This document shows positions 27,043 to 35,901 of a stretch of 64,000 bases of DNA, piece by piece. Below the pieces are notes generated by a model. It did not search any database. It had not been told where the DNA came from and saw only the letters and a list, made by a program, of their open reading frames with translations. The stretch covers positions 1 through 64,000 of the forward strand of contig CAVWBA010000028.1 in assembly GCA_963753135.1 (NCBI GenBank). Reading direction: 5' to 3'. Position 1 is the stretch's first letter. Each line of letters opens with the position of its first letter. This DNA comes from Roseiarcus sp963753135 (GTDB lineage Bacteria > Pseudomonadota > Alphaproteobacteria > Rhizobiales > Beijerinckiaceae). Both the position numbers and the translations under genes were made by a program.

Positions 27043-27213
27043 ACGAAGCTGCGGAGCCAATCGTGCAGTCCAAGGAAACGACGCTTTTCGGAGGGGTGGT
27101 TCCTTGATACCGATTACGTGATTGATGCTGCCTTTCGGCGTCCGATGTCGTCGGCAAGTGTGAGGCGAGTTCAGGGTCGCATGCGACGTCCAGCGTCCAA
27201 GGGGAACGACGGA

Positions 27214-28488
27214 ATGACGAATGTGACGCAAAAGTCGTCAGCACAGCTAGGGCCGGGTGGGCACTGGCGCAATTGGGTTGGCAACCAATCCTTCATCGCG
27301 CGCCACATGGCGGAGCCTGGCTCGGAAGACGAATTGGCTGCGCTCGTGCATGCGGCCTCGCGGCAAAATCTCCCCGTCCGCGTTGCCGGCTCCGGCCATT
27401 CGTTCACGCCCGTAGTCGCAACGAGCGGCTTGCTGCTGAGCCTAAAGAATTTGCAGGGCCTCGTCAGCGCCGACCTCGATCGCAAGCGCGTCGTCGTGAG
27501 CGCAGGCACGAGGATTGGCGATATCGGCCGCGCTCTTAAGGAGATTGGTCTGTCGCTCGCCAATCAGGGCGACATCGACACTCAGGCGATCGCCGGAGCC
27601 CTGTCGACCGGCACGCATGGCACGGGGATCACACTCGGCTGTCTTTCGTCCCAGGCGGTCGGCATGCGGCTGGTTCAGGCGGATGGATCGGTGTTCGAGG
27701 TCGACGCCGATCGGGATCGCGAAATGATGGCCGCTGCCCAGGTTTCCATCGGCATGCTTGGGGTGATGTCGACTATCACGCTGCAGGCGATTCCCACTTA
27801 TAATCTCAAGGAGAGGCTGTGGCGCGAGGATTTCGAGTCGTGCATGGAAAGGCACGACGAACTGGCCAAGACCAACCGCCATTTTAGTTTCTTCTGGTGT
27901 CCGGTCGCCAAGTCCCGGCACCTCTACTGCCTGCCCGACGTCGCCGCTGTCTCCAAGGTCAAGCGCGAGCACGACGTCTGCGAGATGAAGGTGATGAACC
28001 TAACCGACGAGCCGCCTCACGCGCACGAGAAGACCTTCGAGCGGGTCGCCTACAGTTCAGAAATCTATCCGATCGAATACATCCCGAACTTCCACGAGCT
28101 CGAATACGCGATCCCGGTCGAAAACGGGAAAGAGGCCTTGCGGCGAGTCCGCGAGCTGATGCTGACTGTGCACACGAATTGCATCTATCCGGTCGAATAT
28201 CGTTTCGTCGCTGGCGATTCGGGCATGCTGAGCCCTTATTACAAGCGCGCGAGCGTGACGATCTCCGTCTCTGGCGGACCGGGGATCGACTATTGGAGCT
28301 ATCTCCTCGACGTCGATGCGATCCTCCGCCAATACGGCGCGCGACCGCATTGGGGCAAGCTGCATTTCAATCGCGCGGACGACATGCCGTCGCTTTATCC
28401 ACGCTTTCATGATTTCCAGGCGATTCGCCGCAAAATGGACCCGCTAGGCCTCTTCCTGAACGATCACTTGAGAAACCTGTTCGAGTGA
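27214..28488 (+). CDS. FAD-linked lactone-oxidase-type flavoprotein
   Basis: Member of the D-arabinono/L-gulono-1,4-lactone oxidase family, 424 aa. The FAD domain (PCMH) includes VRVAGSGHSFTPVVATSGLL, with the His that usually carries covalent FAD. ALSTGTHGTGITLGCLSSQA and the ALO domain follow, with VEYRFVAGDSGMLSPYYKR and HWGKLHFNRADDM near the C-terminus. I choose ATG 27214 because AAGGGG precedes it; the longer frame from 27118 is unsupported. It converges on the enamidase gene. Its substrate is open; oxidation of an aldehyde or lactol formed after the enamidase step is conceivable but unproven. Confidence 0.85.
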   Translation: MTNVTQKSSAQLGPGGHWRNWVGNQSFIARHMAEPGSEDELAALVHAASRQNLPVRVAGSGHSFTPVVATSGLLLSLKNLQGLVSADLDRKRVVVSAGTRIGDIGRALKEIGLSLANQGDIDTQAIAGALSTGTHGTGITLGCLSSQAVGMRLVQADGSVFEVDADRDREMMAAAQVSIGMLGVMSTITLQAIPTYNLKERLWREDFESCMERHDELAKTNRHFSFFWCPVAKSRHLYCLPDVAAVSKVKREHDVCEMKVMNLTDEPPHAHEKTFERVAYSSEIYPIEYIPNFHELEYAIPVENGKEALRRVRELMLTVHTNCIYPVEYRFVAGDSGMLSPYYKRASVTISVSGGPGIDYWSYLLDVDAILRQYGARPHWGKLHFNRADDMPSLYPRFHDFQAIRRKMDPLGLFLNDHLRNLFE

Positions 28489-28563
28489 CCCACGCATCGT
28501 CGTGAAGCACGGTGGGATTGGCCTCAGAGGGCGACGCGTCTTAAGCTCTCGACGTCTCTATAC

Positions 28564-29757
28564 CTAGCGCCCGACGACTTCCGGCACTTTTTCGGCCGGA
28601 GGTGTATTGCGGCTGCGGCCAGTCCGCACAACGCCGTCTATCATCGTCATGCCAACGCCCGGCAGGTCGCCGAGGCGGACAGAGTCGAGGAAATCGTTTC
28701 CCGCCGAATGCTGAGCCTTATCCATGAACACGAAATCGGCAGAGCGGCCGATTTCGACAAGACCGCAGTCGAGCGCCCGCATGCGCGCCGTGTTGCCGGT
28801 CGCGAAACAGAACGCGACCTCCGGGGTCACATCGCCGAGACTCGCGAGCATCGAGACCATGCGCAGGATGCCGAGCGGCTGCACGCCTGAGCCCGCCGGC
28901 CCGTCGGTGCCGAGAATGACGCGACCAAGCTCGCCGCGCTCCTTCGCCGTGCGCAGCGTGTAGAGCGCCGCGCGCTCGTTGCCATTGTGGACGAGTTCGA
29001 GGCCGCGCCTGCACCCCTCGCAGATACAGCGGATCTCCTTGTCGGGCAGCGCCGTGTGACCGCCATTAATATGGCCGACAACATCGGTGTCCGCTTCCAG
29101 CACCACGTCGGCGCCGATCAGGCCCGAGCCGGGGATCGAGGGTCCGCCGGTGTGGATGGTCGACTGGATGCCGTATTTGCGCGCCCAGGCGACCATCTGC
29201 TTCGCGTTGGCGCCATCCTTCACGCCGCCGAGGCCCACTTCGCCAAGCAGCTTGACGCCGGCTTCGGCCAGCTCCTTGAAGTCCTGCTCGGTCATGCCCG
29301 GCTCGATCACCGGCGCGCCGGCGTGCAGCTTGACGCCATTGACCCGAAAGGCGCTGAACGTGCGCTGGGCGAAGATGGCGTGCGCCTTCAGGCCGACGAT
29401 GTCGCGCGGGCGCCCCGGCTGATGCACCTCGCCAGCAGAAATCATAGTCGTAACGCCGCCGTGCAGGGTGGAGTCGATCCAACCAAGCTGGTTTTGTCGC
29501 GGCGTCCAGTCGCCCGAGACGGGATGGACATGGCTGTCGACGAGTTCCGGCGCAACGACCACGCCTTTTGCGTCAACGACCGTGGTCGCGCCGGATACAT
29601 CCACATCCTTCAAGCGCCCGACCGCCGTGATGCGTCCGTCGACTGCGACGATCGCGTCGGCGTCGAGGATCGGGTTCTCAATCGCGCCCGATAGCAGGAG
29701 TCCAATGTTGCGGATGACGGTCTTGCCTGAGCCGGCGGCGGGTGCGTCTTGGGCCAC
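28564..29757 (-). CDS. ena: Enamidase-like amidohydrolase
   Basis: Metal-dependent amidohydrolase closely resembling enamidase, which hydrolyses 1,4,5,6-tetrahydro-6-oxonicotinate to 2-formylglutarate and ammonia in nicotinate catabolism. It is 397 aa from GTG 29757, with AAGGAGG upstream. The metal motif is DSHVHP (about residues 74-79). Family-typical segments are STLHGGVTTMISAGEVHQPG, LLGEVGLGGVKDGANAKQM, IHTGGPSIPGSGLIGADVV, GHINGGHTALPDKE and the C-terminal SRNTPPAEK. The gene is last in the operon livK-livHM-livG-livF-ena, so import and ring opening are co-expressed. Assignment rests on these remembered motifs; the substrate may be a relative of tetrahydro-oxonicotinate. Confidence 0.88.
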   Translation of the reverse strand: MAQDAPAAGSGKTVIRNIGLLLSGAIENPILDADAIVAVDGRITAVGRLKDVDVSGATTVVDAKGVVVAPELVDSHVHPVSGDWTPRQNQLGWIDSTLHGGVTTMISAGEVHQPGRPRDIVGLKAHAIFAQRTFSAFRVNGVKLHAGAPVIEPGMTEQDFKELAEAGVKLLGEVGLGGVKDGANAKQMVAWARKYGIQSTIHTGGPSIPGSGLIGADVVLEADTDVVGHINGGHTALPDKEIRCICEGCRRGLELVHNGNERAALYTLRTAKERGELGRVILGTDGPAGSGVQPLGILRMVSMLASLGDVTPEVAFCFATGNTARMRALDCGLVEIGRSADFVFMDKAQHSAGNDFLDSVRLGDLPGVGMTMIDGVVRTGRSRNTPPAEKVPEVVGR

Positions 29758-29787
29758 GGGTTTCCTCCTTCGATTGCATCGGTCTGA

Positions 29788-30495
29788 TCAGACTGCGAGA
29801 TAGGCGTCGCGCACGTCCGGCTGCGCTTCGAGATCCTGAAGCGTTCCGGCGAAACGGACGACGCCGCGCTCCAGGATCACGGCTTCGTCAGCGATCACCT
29901 TCGCGAAATGCAGGTTCTGCTCCGACACGAGAAGGCTCAGGCCGGCGCGCTTGAGGTCAAGGATCGCCTTGGCCATCTGCTCGACAATGCGCGGCGCGAG
30001 ACCCTCCGAAGGCTCATCCAGCATGAGGAGTAGCGGATTCCCCATCAGCGTCCGGCCAATGGTCAGCATCTGCTGTTCGCCCCCGCTCATCGCCCCTCCC
30101 GCTCTGTGCCGCATCTCGGCAAGATTGGGAAAGAGGGCGTAGATTTTCTCAGGCGTCCAGTGTGGAGCATCGCTGCGCGGCGGCTGCCGGCCGACCTCCA
30201 GATTCTCCTCGACCGTGAGTTCGGTGAAGATGCGTCGGTCTTCCGGCACGTAGCCGAGGCCAGAACGGGCGATCCGATACGTCGGCTCCGCCCCGATCTC
30301 GCGCCCGAGAAAGCGGACGGAGCCTTTCCGCTCGATCAGCCCGACGATCGCCTTGAAGGTGGTCGACTTGCCCGCGCCGTTGCGGCCGAGCAGCGCCGTA
30401 ACCGCGCCCTTGCGTACGGCGAATGAAACGTTGTCGAGAATCTCGGCCGCGCCATAGCTGGCCTTGAGACTCTGAAGCGAAAGCATCTCCGTCAT
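29788..30495 (-). CDS. livF: Branched-chain-type ABC transporter ATPase LivF
   Basis: ATP-binding subunit of a HAAT-type importer, 235 aa. Walker A is LLGRNGAGKSTTFKAIVG, the Q-loop/LivF signature region is GYVPEDRRIFTELTVEENL, the ABC signature is MSGGEQQMLTIGR, and Walker B is LLLMLDEPSEGLAPRI. The ATG at 30495 overlaps the livG stop (ATGA). With livG, the fused livHM and the upstream binding protein it forms a complete importer. The operon ends in the enamidase gene, so an N-heterocyclic acid is a better guess for cargo than an amino acid. Confidence 0.95.
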   Translation of the reverse strand: MTEMLSLQSLKASYGAAEILDNVSFAVRKGAVTALLGRNGAGKSTTFKAIVGLIERKGSVRFLGREIGAEPTYRIARSGLGYVPEDRRIFTELTVEENLEVGRQPPRSDAPHWTPEKIYALFPNLAEMRHRAGGAMSGGEQQMLTIGRTLMGNPLLLMLDEPSEGLAPRIVEQMAKAILDLKRAGLSLLVSEQNLHFAKVIADEAVILERGVVRFAGTLQDLEAQPDVRDAYLAV

Positions 30496-31262
30496 CGCCC
30501 CGGGCCGTCGTGGTAGGTCAGGCCCTCACCGAGATAGACGGCCTGCACCTCGGGATTGCGTCTGACCTCGTCCGAACCGCCCTCGGCGATGAGCTGGCCG
30601 CGGCTCAGGACGAGAACGCGATCGGCGTGGCGGAACACGACATCCATGTCGTGCTCGGTGAACAGCACGCCGAGATTCTCCTCGCGCGCGATCCTAGCGG
30701 TGAGCGCCATCAGCTCCACGCGGTCACGCGGCGACATGCCCGCGGTTGGCTCATCCATCAAGAGAAGCCGCGGCTCATTGGCGAGCGCCATAGCGAGTTC
30801 GAGCCGCTTGAGGTCGCCGTAGGCGAGCTCGGCCGAGGGCCGCTCGGCCTGCCCCAGCATGCCGACGAGCGCCAGCAGCGCTTCCGCGCGCTCGCGTTCG
30901 GCGCGGGTTGCAAGCCCCCAGAGCCGCGTGGCGTGGCCGGCGTGCGACAGGAGAACCATCTGAACGTTCTCGATCACGCTCATCGACGCGAATGTCGCGG
31001 TGATCTGGAAGGTGCGGCCGACGCCGAGGCGCCAGACGTCGCGAGGCGGCCAACCGGCGATGTCCCGCCCGTCGAAGCGGATCGTCCCGGCGTCCGGCCG
31101 GATCTGGCCGTTGAGCATGTTGAAACAGGTGCTCTTGCCTGCGCCATTCGGCCCGATGAGCGCGACAATCTCGCCCTGGGAGACGCCGAGAGACACGCCG
31201 CGCACCGCATGGACGCCGCCATAGGCCTTGGCCAGGTCATGCGCTTCGATGAGTGCGCTCAT
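30492..31262 (-). CDS. livG: Branched-chain-type ABC transporter ATPase LivG
   Basis: Second ATP-binding subunit of the same importer, 256 aa. Walker A is LIGPNGAGKSTCFNMLNG, the LivG-typical RTFQITATFASMSVIENVQM follows, the signature is SAELAYGDLKRLELAMALA, and Walker B is RLLLMDEPTAGMSPRDR, with the H-loop in GVLFTEHDMDVVF. The start overlaps the stop of livHM by four bases (ATGA), indicating coupled translation. No frame breaks. Confidence 0.95.
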   Translation of the reverse strand: MSALIEAHDLAKAYGGVHAVRGVSLGVSQGEIVALIGPNGAGKSTCFNMLNGQIRPDAGTIRFDGRDIAGWPPRDVWRLGVGRTFQITATFASMSVIENVQMVLLSHAGHATRLWGLATRAERERAEALLALVGMLGQAERPSAELAYGDLKRLELAMALANEPRLLLMDEPTAGMSPRDRVELMALTARIAREENLGVLFTEHDMDVVFRHADRVLVLSRGQLIAEGGSDEVRRNPEVQAVYLGEGLTYHDGPGR

Positions 31263-33121
31263 GCCGCGGCCTTCTCGCGCGGGGCCGCGACCCGGCGCGG
31301 GCGCGACAAGCGAATCGAGCCGGCGATCCCCTTGGGAAAGAGAAGCACGAGGCCGATGATGACGAGGCCGAGCACGAGCTTCGAATAGTCGGTATGGCTG
31401 ATGAGCCAGATCGAAAGAAGCTTGTAGACGACCGCCCCGACGATCGGGCCGGAGACAGTCTCGACGCCGCCGAGCAGCACCATCACCAGCCCGTCAATCG
31501 AGGTTGAGACGCCCATCGTGTCCGGAAAGACGCTGCCCTTGAGGAATGCGAACAGCGCGCCCGCGAGGCCCGCGCCCGCGCCGGCTATCACGAAGGCGCG
31601 CCATTGCACGCCTCTCCGGTCGATGCCGATAGCCTCGCTGCGCAGGTCGGAGTCGCGCGCGGCCCGCAGCGCATAGCCGAAGGGCGAGAAGATGATCATG
31701 CGCAGGCCTCCCACCGCCAGAACGACAAGGGCAAGCGTCAGCCAGTAGAAATGCGCGGCGCTCGCCGCCCAGGGTGTTGGCCAGACGCCGAGCAGGCCAT
31801 TGTCGCCGCCGGTCACCGACTCCCACTGAAAGGCGATCGACCACAGAATTTGCGCGAAGGCGAGCGTCAGCATCGCGGCGTACACGCCCGAGAGGCGCAC
31901 CGCGAACCAGCCGATCACGGCAGCTCCGAGCGCCGCCAGCAGAGGGCCGGCGACGAGCGCCGGCAGCATCGGAAATCCCAGCATCTTCACCGCAAGCGCC
32001 GCGCCATAGCAGCCGAGGCCGAGGAACGCGGCGTGTCCGAACGAAACGACGCCGCCAACCGAGACAAGGAGGTGCAGGCTCGCGGCGAACAGGACGAAGA
32101 TCGCGATTTCCGTTGCGACGGCGAGACCATAAGGACCGAGCGCGAGCGGCGCGAGCGCCGCCAAGGCGACCAACGCCAAGGCGATGACGCGGCCGTCGCG
32201 GCCAAGGGGCTTCCAGACGCTCATGGAGACGGCGCCGGACATTCTCGCCGCGCTTTCCCGCCTGCCGAACAGGCCCCGCGGCCGGATGACCAGCACAAGC
32301 GCCATCAGCAGGAACACAAGGACGAGCGAGATCTTCGGCAGGATCAGGATGCCGAAGGCGTTGAGCAGCGAAACAAGGATCGCCGCGACGAAGGCTCCTT
32401 CGATCGATCCGAGGCCGCCGATCACCACGACGACGAAAATTTCGACGATGATGCGCAGGTCCATCGTGTGGTCAGCCGCTTCGCGCGGCGCCTGCAGCGC
32501 GCCACCGAGGCCAGCGAGAAAGGTCCCGAGCGCGAAGACGCCGGTGAACAGCCACTTCTGATTGACGCCAAGCGCGGCGACCATATCGCGGTCCTGCGTC
32601 GCGGCGCGCACGAGCACCCCCCAACGCGTACGATGAAGAATGAGCCACAGAAGCGCCAGCACCAGCGGTCCGAGCAGGATGAGGAAGAGATCGTACGACG
32701 GCACGCGCTTGCCGACCACTTCGACTGCCCCGGAAAGCCCCGGCGCGCGCGGCGCAAGGAGATCCTCCGGGCCCCAGATCAGCAATACGAGATCCTGCAC
32801 GACGAGCGTCGCGCCGAACGTCGCGAGAAGCTGGAACAATTCCGGCGCGCGATAGATCCGGCGCAGCAGCAGGATCTCGAACAGCGCGCCCAACAAACCA
32901 ACAAAGACCGCGGCCAAAGCCATGCCGCCCCAGTACCCGAACGGCCCGGAGAACCGATCCGTCAGGGTGAAGGCGACATAGGCGCCGATCATGAAGAACG
33001 CGCCGTGGGCGAAGTTCACGATGCGCGTGACGCCGAAGATCAGCGAGAGGCCGGAGGCCACCAGAAAGAGCGACGCGGCGCTAGCGAGGCCGGAAAGAAG
33101 CTGAACGACGAAAAGCTGCAT
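31259..33121 (-). CDS. Fused LivH-LivM permease of ABC importer
   Basis: A single 620-aa protein holding both permease subunits. Residues 1-~295 are LivH-like (GLSLIFGVTRIVNFAHGAFF at the start, GGLGSIEGAFVAAILVSLLN near 240). Residues ~310-620 are LivM-like (GGVVSFGHAAFLGLGCYGAA, DSDLRSEAIGIDRRGVQWRA, GGVETVSGPIVGAVVYKLL). The linker is short and basic (RPRGLFGRRESAARMSG). There is no stop or frame break between the halves, so this is a real fusion, as in some other HAAT systems. About 15 membrane helices are expected. It lies 50 bases after the binding-protein gene. Confidence 0.93.
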   Translation of the reverse strand: MQLFVVQLLSGLASAASLFLVASGLSLIFGVTRIVNFAHGAFFMIGAYVAFTLTDRFSGPFGYWGGMALAAVFVGLLGALFEILLLRRIYRAPELFQLLATFGATLVVQDLVLLIWGPEDLLAPRAPGLSGAVEVVGKRVPSYDLFLILLGPLVLALLWLILHRTRWGVLVRAATQDRDMVAALGVNQKWLFTGVFALGTFLAGLGGALQAPREAADHTMDLRIIVEIFVVVVIGGLGSIEGAFVAAILVSLLNAFGILILPKISLVLVFLLMALVLVIRPRGLFGRRESAARMSGAVSMSVWKPLGRDGRVIALALVALAALAPLALGPYGLAVATEIAIFVLFAASLHLLVSVGGVVSFGHAAFLGLGCYGAALAVKMLGFPMLPALVAGPLLAALGAAVIGWFAVRLSGVYAAMLTLAFAQILWSIAFQWESVTGGDNGLLGVWPTPWAASAAHFYWLTLALVVLAVGGLRMIIFSPFGYALRAARDSDLRSEAIGIDRRGVQWRAFVIAGAGAGLAGALFAFLKGSVFPDTMGVSTSIDGLVMVLLGGVETVSGPIVGAVVYKLLSIWLISHTDYSKLVLGLVIIGLVLLFPKGIAGSIRLSRPRRVAAPREKAAA

Positions 33122-33170
33122 CCGCGCTTTGCCGCAAACGGCGCGGAGGCAAGAGGCCTCCGCTTTTCAC

Positions 33171-34370
33171 TCAGTTCTGCGGCCGGAGCTTCTTCACTTC
33201 GTCGTCGCTCGGCATGTAGTCCGAGCCCTTGTGATAGACGGCGTCGACCATCACGCCCTTGCCGTCCTTGAGCGCCGTCTTGCCGACGAAAGCGCCCATC
33301 GTCGACTGGTGGTCGATGGCGCGGAAGGTCACCGGTCCGAACGGCGTGTCAAACGAGACGCCCTGCGCGGCGGCGATCATCTTGTCGGTGTTGGTCGAAC
33401 CAGCCTTTGCCAGGATCGCCGCGATCCCCTTCATCAGCGAGTAGCCGACAACGGAGCCGAGGCGCGGATAGTCGTGGTACTTGTCCTGATAGGCTTTGAG
33501 AAACGCCTCGTGCTCGGGCGTCTTGATGTCGTACCAGGGATAACCGGTGACGATCCAGCCTTGCGGCGTCTCCGTCTTCAAGGGATCGAGATATTCCGGC
33601 TCTCCGGTCAGGAAGCTGACGACCGAGCGGTTCTGGAACGTGCCGCGCGTGTTGCCCTCGCGCACGAGCTTCACTAGATCGGGCCCGAACTCGACATTGA
33701 GTATCGCATCGGGCTTGGCCGCGTCGATCGCCTCGAGGACCGCGCCGGCGTCAATCTTGCCCTGCGGCGGCCATTGCTCGGCGACCCATTCGATGTCCGG
33801 TCGCTTGGCCGAGAGCAGCTTCTTGAACACCGCAACGGCCGACTGGCCGTATTCGTAGTTCGGCGCGATCGTCGCCCATTTCTTGGCCGGGAGCTTCGCG
33901 GCCTCCTCCGCCAACATCGCCGCCTGTTCGTAGTTCGAGGGGCGGAGGCGGAAGGTATAGCGGTTGCCCTTGGACCAGGTGATCGCGTCAGTCAGCGGCT
34001 CGCCGGCGACGAACAGCACCTTCTTTTGCGCCGCAAAATCCGAGACCGCGAGCCCGACATTGGAGAAGAAGGTCCCCGCAAGCAGCGCGACGCCCTCGTT
34101 GGAGACGAGCTCGTTCGCCGCCGTCACCGCGTCGGCCGGCTTGCCCCCGTCATCCTTGGAAATGACGACGAGCTTCTTGCCGTCGACCCCGCCCTTGGCG
34201 TTGATCTCCTCGATGGCGAGCTGCCAGCCCTTGCGATAGGGCTCGGTGAACTGTGCTAGGCGAGAATAGCTGTTGATCTCGCCGATCTTGATGTCGTCGG
34301 CGCGGGCCGAGGCGAACATCGTCAAGATCGCCGCGACGGCGATGAGGCTCTTCAGTCCATTTCCGATCAT
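33171..34370 (-). CDS. ABC transporter substrate-binding protein (LivK type)
   Basis: Periplasmic type I solute-binding protein of about 400 aa, first gene of the importer/enamidase operon. I choose ATG 34370 (MIGNGLKSLIAVAAILTMFASARADD), which gives a clean signal peptide with AGGGG just upstream; the longer frame to 34463 runs through the operator. The mature domain shows KIGEINSYSRLAQFTEPYRK, the GVALLAGTFFSNVGLAVSDF cleft and VSFDTPFGPVTFRAIDHQST near the C-terminus. A palindromic operator lies 70-85 bases upstream. The ligand is inferred from the operon to be nicotinate or a similar ring acid. Confidence 0.92.
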   Translation of the reverse strand: MIGNGLKSLIAVAAILTMFASARADDIKIGEINSYSRLAQFTEPYRKGWQLAIEEINAKGGVDGKKLVVISKDDGGKPADAVTAANELVSNEGVALLAGTFFSNVGLAVSDFAAQKKVLFVAGEPLTDAITWSKGNRYTFRLRPSNYEQAAMLAEEAAKLPAKKWATIAPNYEYGQSAVAVFKKLLSAKRPDIEWVAEQWPPQGKIDAGAVLEAIDAAKPDAILNVEFGPDLVKLVREGNTRGTFQNRSVVSFLTGEPEYLDPLKTETPQGWIVTGYPWYDIKTPEHEAFLKAYQDKYHDYPRLGSVVGYSLMKGIAAILAKAGSTNTDKMIAAAQGVSFDTPFGPVTFRAIDHQSTMGAFVGKTALKDGKGVMVDAVYHKGSDYMPSDDEVKKLRPQN

Positions 34371-34438
34371 GGCGGCCCCTCGGCTGCAGGCTTGCCTCGG
34401 CGTTCGGAGCTTGGGGTCGACGCCACGGGCGACAAGGT

Positions 34439-34454
34439 CATTAGTACACGAATG
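34439..34454. promoter_or_regulatory. Operator A of the nicotinate-type regulon
   Basis: CATTAGTACACGAATG is an imperfect palindrome (12 of 16 positions symmetric) upstream of the importer/enamidase operon. It shares the layout CATTAG-N4-CKAATG with sites B, C and D. The following TCATCCGCTT is also repeated beside site B. A MarR regulator gene in the cluster is the likely ligand (inference). Confidence 0.75.
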
Positions 34455-34548
34455 GTAGCTCATCCGCTTCCCTTAGCAAGCGACAAATTGCGGCAGTTGT
34501 CGGGTCGTTTGCCGCGCGGACGGGCGCCCTTGACGTGCGCTGCACGAT

Positions 34549-34564
34549 CATTAGTACACGAACG
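34549..34564. promoter_or_regulatory. Operator B of the nicotinate-type regulon
   Basis: CATTAGTACACGAACG lies 24 bases before the ferredoxin reductase start at 34589 and is 110 bases from site A, in direct orientation. Together they cover the divergent promoter region of livK and fpr, so one regulator could control both directions. Confidence 0.75.
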
Positions 34565-34588
34565 ATCTCATCCGCTTTTGAGGAATGA

Positions 34589-35362
34589 ATGAGCGCGCTG
34601 TTCGAGGAAAGAGTTCTCGACGTCCGCCACTGGACGGACGCCCTGTTCAGTTTCAAGACAACCCGCGACGCCGCCTGCCGTTTCAAGAACGGGCAGTTCG
34701 TGATGCTCGGGCTCAATGTCGAGGGCCGTCCGCTGATGCGCGCCTATTCGATCGCCTCCCCCAACTATGCCGAGGAGCTCGAGTTCTTCTCGATCAAGGT
34801 CCAGAACGGCCCGTTCACTTCGCGCCTCCAGCATCTCGCGATCGGCGACAGCATCCTCGTCGGCCGCAAGCCGACCGGCACGCTCGTCCTCGATAATCTG
34901 CGCGATGGACGCAACCTGTACCTTCTCGCGACCGGAACCGGGCTCGCGCCGTTTCTTGCGACGATCCGCGATCCCGAAACCTACGAGCGCTTCGCGACCG
35001 TCGTCCTCGTGCATGGCGTGCGCACGAAGGCCGAACTCGCCTATCGCGACCTCATAGATTCCGAACTGCCGAAGGACGAGTTTATCGGCGAATTGGTCGG
35101 GTCTTCCTTGCGCTACTACCCGACGGTCACGCGCGAGCCATTCCACAACCAGGGCCGCATCCCCGACCTCGTTGAGTTGGGGAAACTGTTCAAGGATCTG
35201 GCGCTGCCGCCGCTCGACCCCGAATGGGACCGCGTGATGATCTGCGGCAACCCGCAGCTCATCACCGACATGCCCGCGCTCCTCGAAGACCGAGGCTTCA
35301 CCGAGGGCAATACAGGCGAGCCGGGCGATTACGTCATCGAGAAGGCGTTCGTCGAGAAGTAG
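34589..35362 (+). CDS. fpr: Ferredoxin-NADP+ reductase
   Basis: Single-electron shuttle flavoprotein, 257 aa, of the bacterial Fpr type. The FAD site is GRPLMRAYSIASPNYAEE (about residues 47-64), NADP binding is LLATGTGLAPFLATIRDPE (about 112), and MICGNPQLITDM follows near 220. The short C-terminus FVEK is typical of subclass I bacterial enzymes. The start at ATG 34589 has GAGGA upstream. It is the only plus-strand gene of the heterocycle cluster and has its own operator. 6-Hydroxynicotinate reductase is known to use reduced ferredoxin, so Fpr could supply its electrons from NADPH (inference). No ferredoxin gene is visible nearby. Confidence 0.95.
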   Translation: MSALFEERVLDVRHWTDALFSFKTTRDAACRFKNGQFVMLGLNVEGRPLMRAYSIASPNYAEELEFFSIKVQNGPFTSRLQHLAIGDSILVGRKPTGTLVLDNLRDGRNLYLLATGTGLAPFLATIRDPETYERFATVVLVHGVRTKAELAYRDLIDSELPKDEFIGELVGSSLRYYPTVTREPFHNQGRIPDLVELGKLFKDLALPPLDPEWDRVMICGNPQLITDMPALLEDRGFTEGNTGEPGDYVIEKAFVEK

Positions 35363-35404
35363 CGCCCGCCGCCGAAGTGCGGCCACGCTGCTGAGCCCGC
35401 GCTT

Positions 35405-35875
35405 CTACCTCAGCCGGCCCAAAAGAGCGACGAACAGCGCCTTCTCGCGTTCGGCGAGCGGCGCGAGCGTTTCGCGCGTGATGGCGTGGGCCGTCGCGAC
35501 ATTCGCCTCGACGAAGGCCCGCCCCTCCTCCGACAGGGTAAGCAGCCTGCGGCGCGCGTCCGCCTCGTCGGGCATGGAGCGGACAAGCCCCCGCTTCATC
35601 AGCCGGTCGGCCACGCCTTTGATCGTTGCGACATCCATCGCTGTCATGCGCCCGAGCTGATTCTGCGACGTCGGGCCGATCTCATGAAGCTTGGCCAGCG
35701 CCGCCCACTGCGTCGGCGTGGTCTCCGCGCCCATGCGCGAAGCGAACAGCGCCGTGTGCCGCTGGCTCGCTTGCCGGAGGATGAAGCCCACCTGGCTGTC
35801 GAGCACATAGTCGGCAGCGATGCGCTCCGCTCCATTGGGCGGCAGGCTCGCGAGGTCCTCGTCGGGAAGACTCAT
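35405..35875 (-). CDS. MarR-family regulator of the cluster
   Basis: Winged-helix MarR repressor, 156 aa, last gene of the reductase operon and convergent with fpr. The dimerisation helix region runs from DSQVGFILRQASQRHTALFA. The wHTH core includes TPTQWAALAKLHEIGPTSQN, the recognition helix MDVATIKGVADRLMKRGLV, and the wing with DEADARRRLLTLSEEG. Nicotinate catabolism in Pseudomonas is controlled by a MarR-type protein (NicR) responding to 6-hydroxynicotinate. By position and family this could be its counterpart, binding the four palindromes at 34439, 34549, 39522 and 43661. Confidence 0.92.
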   Translation of the reverse strand: MSLPDEDLASLPPNGAERIAADYVLDSQVGFILRQASQRHTALFASRMGAETTPTQWAALAKLHEIGPTSQNQLGRMTAMDVATIKGVADRLMKRGLVRSMPDEADARRRLLTLSEEGRAFVEANVATAHAITRETLAPLAEREKALFVALLGRLR

Positions 35876-35901
35876 GGATCAGGCTCGCATGCGGCGGCCG
35901 T

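Noticed and set aside
31604..33271. 555-codon open frame opposite livHM
   Set aside because: Arg/Asp/Gln/His-rich shadow of the fused permease gene, with no recognisable domain.
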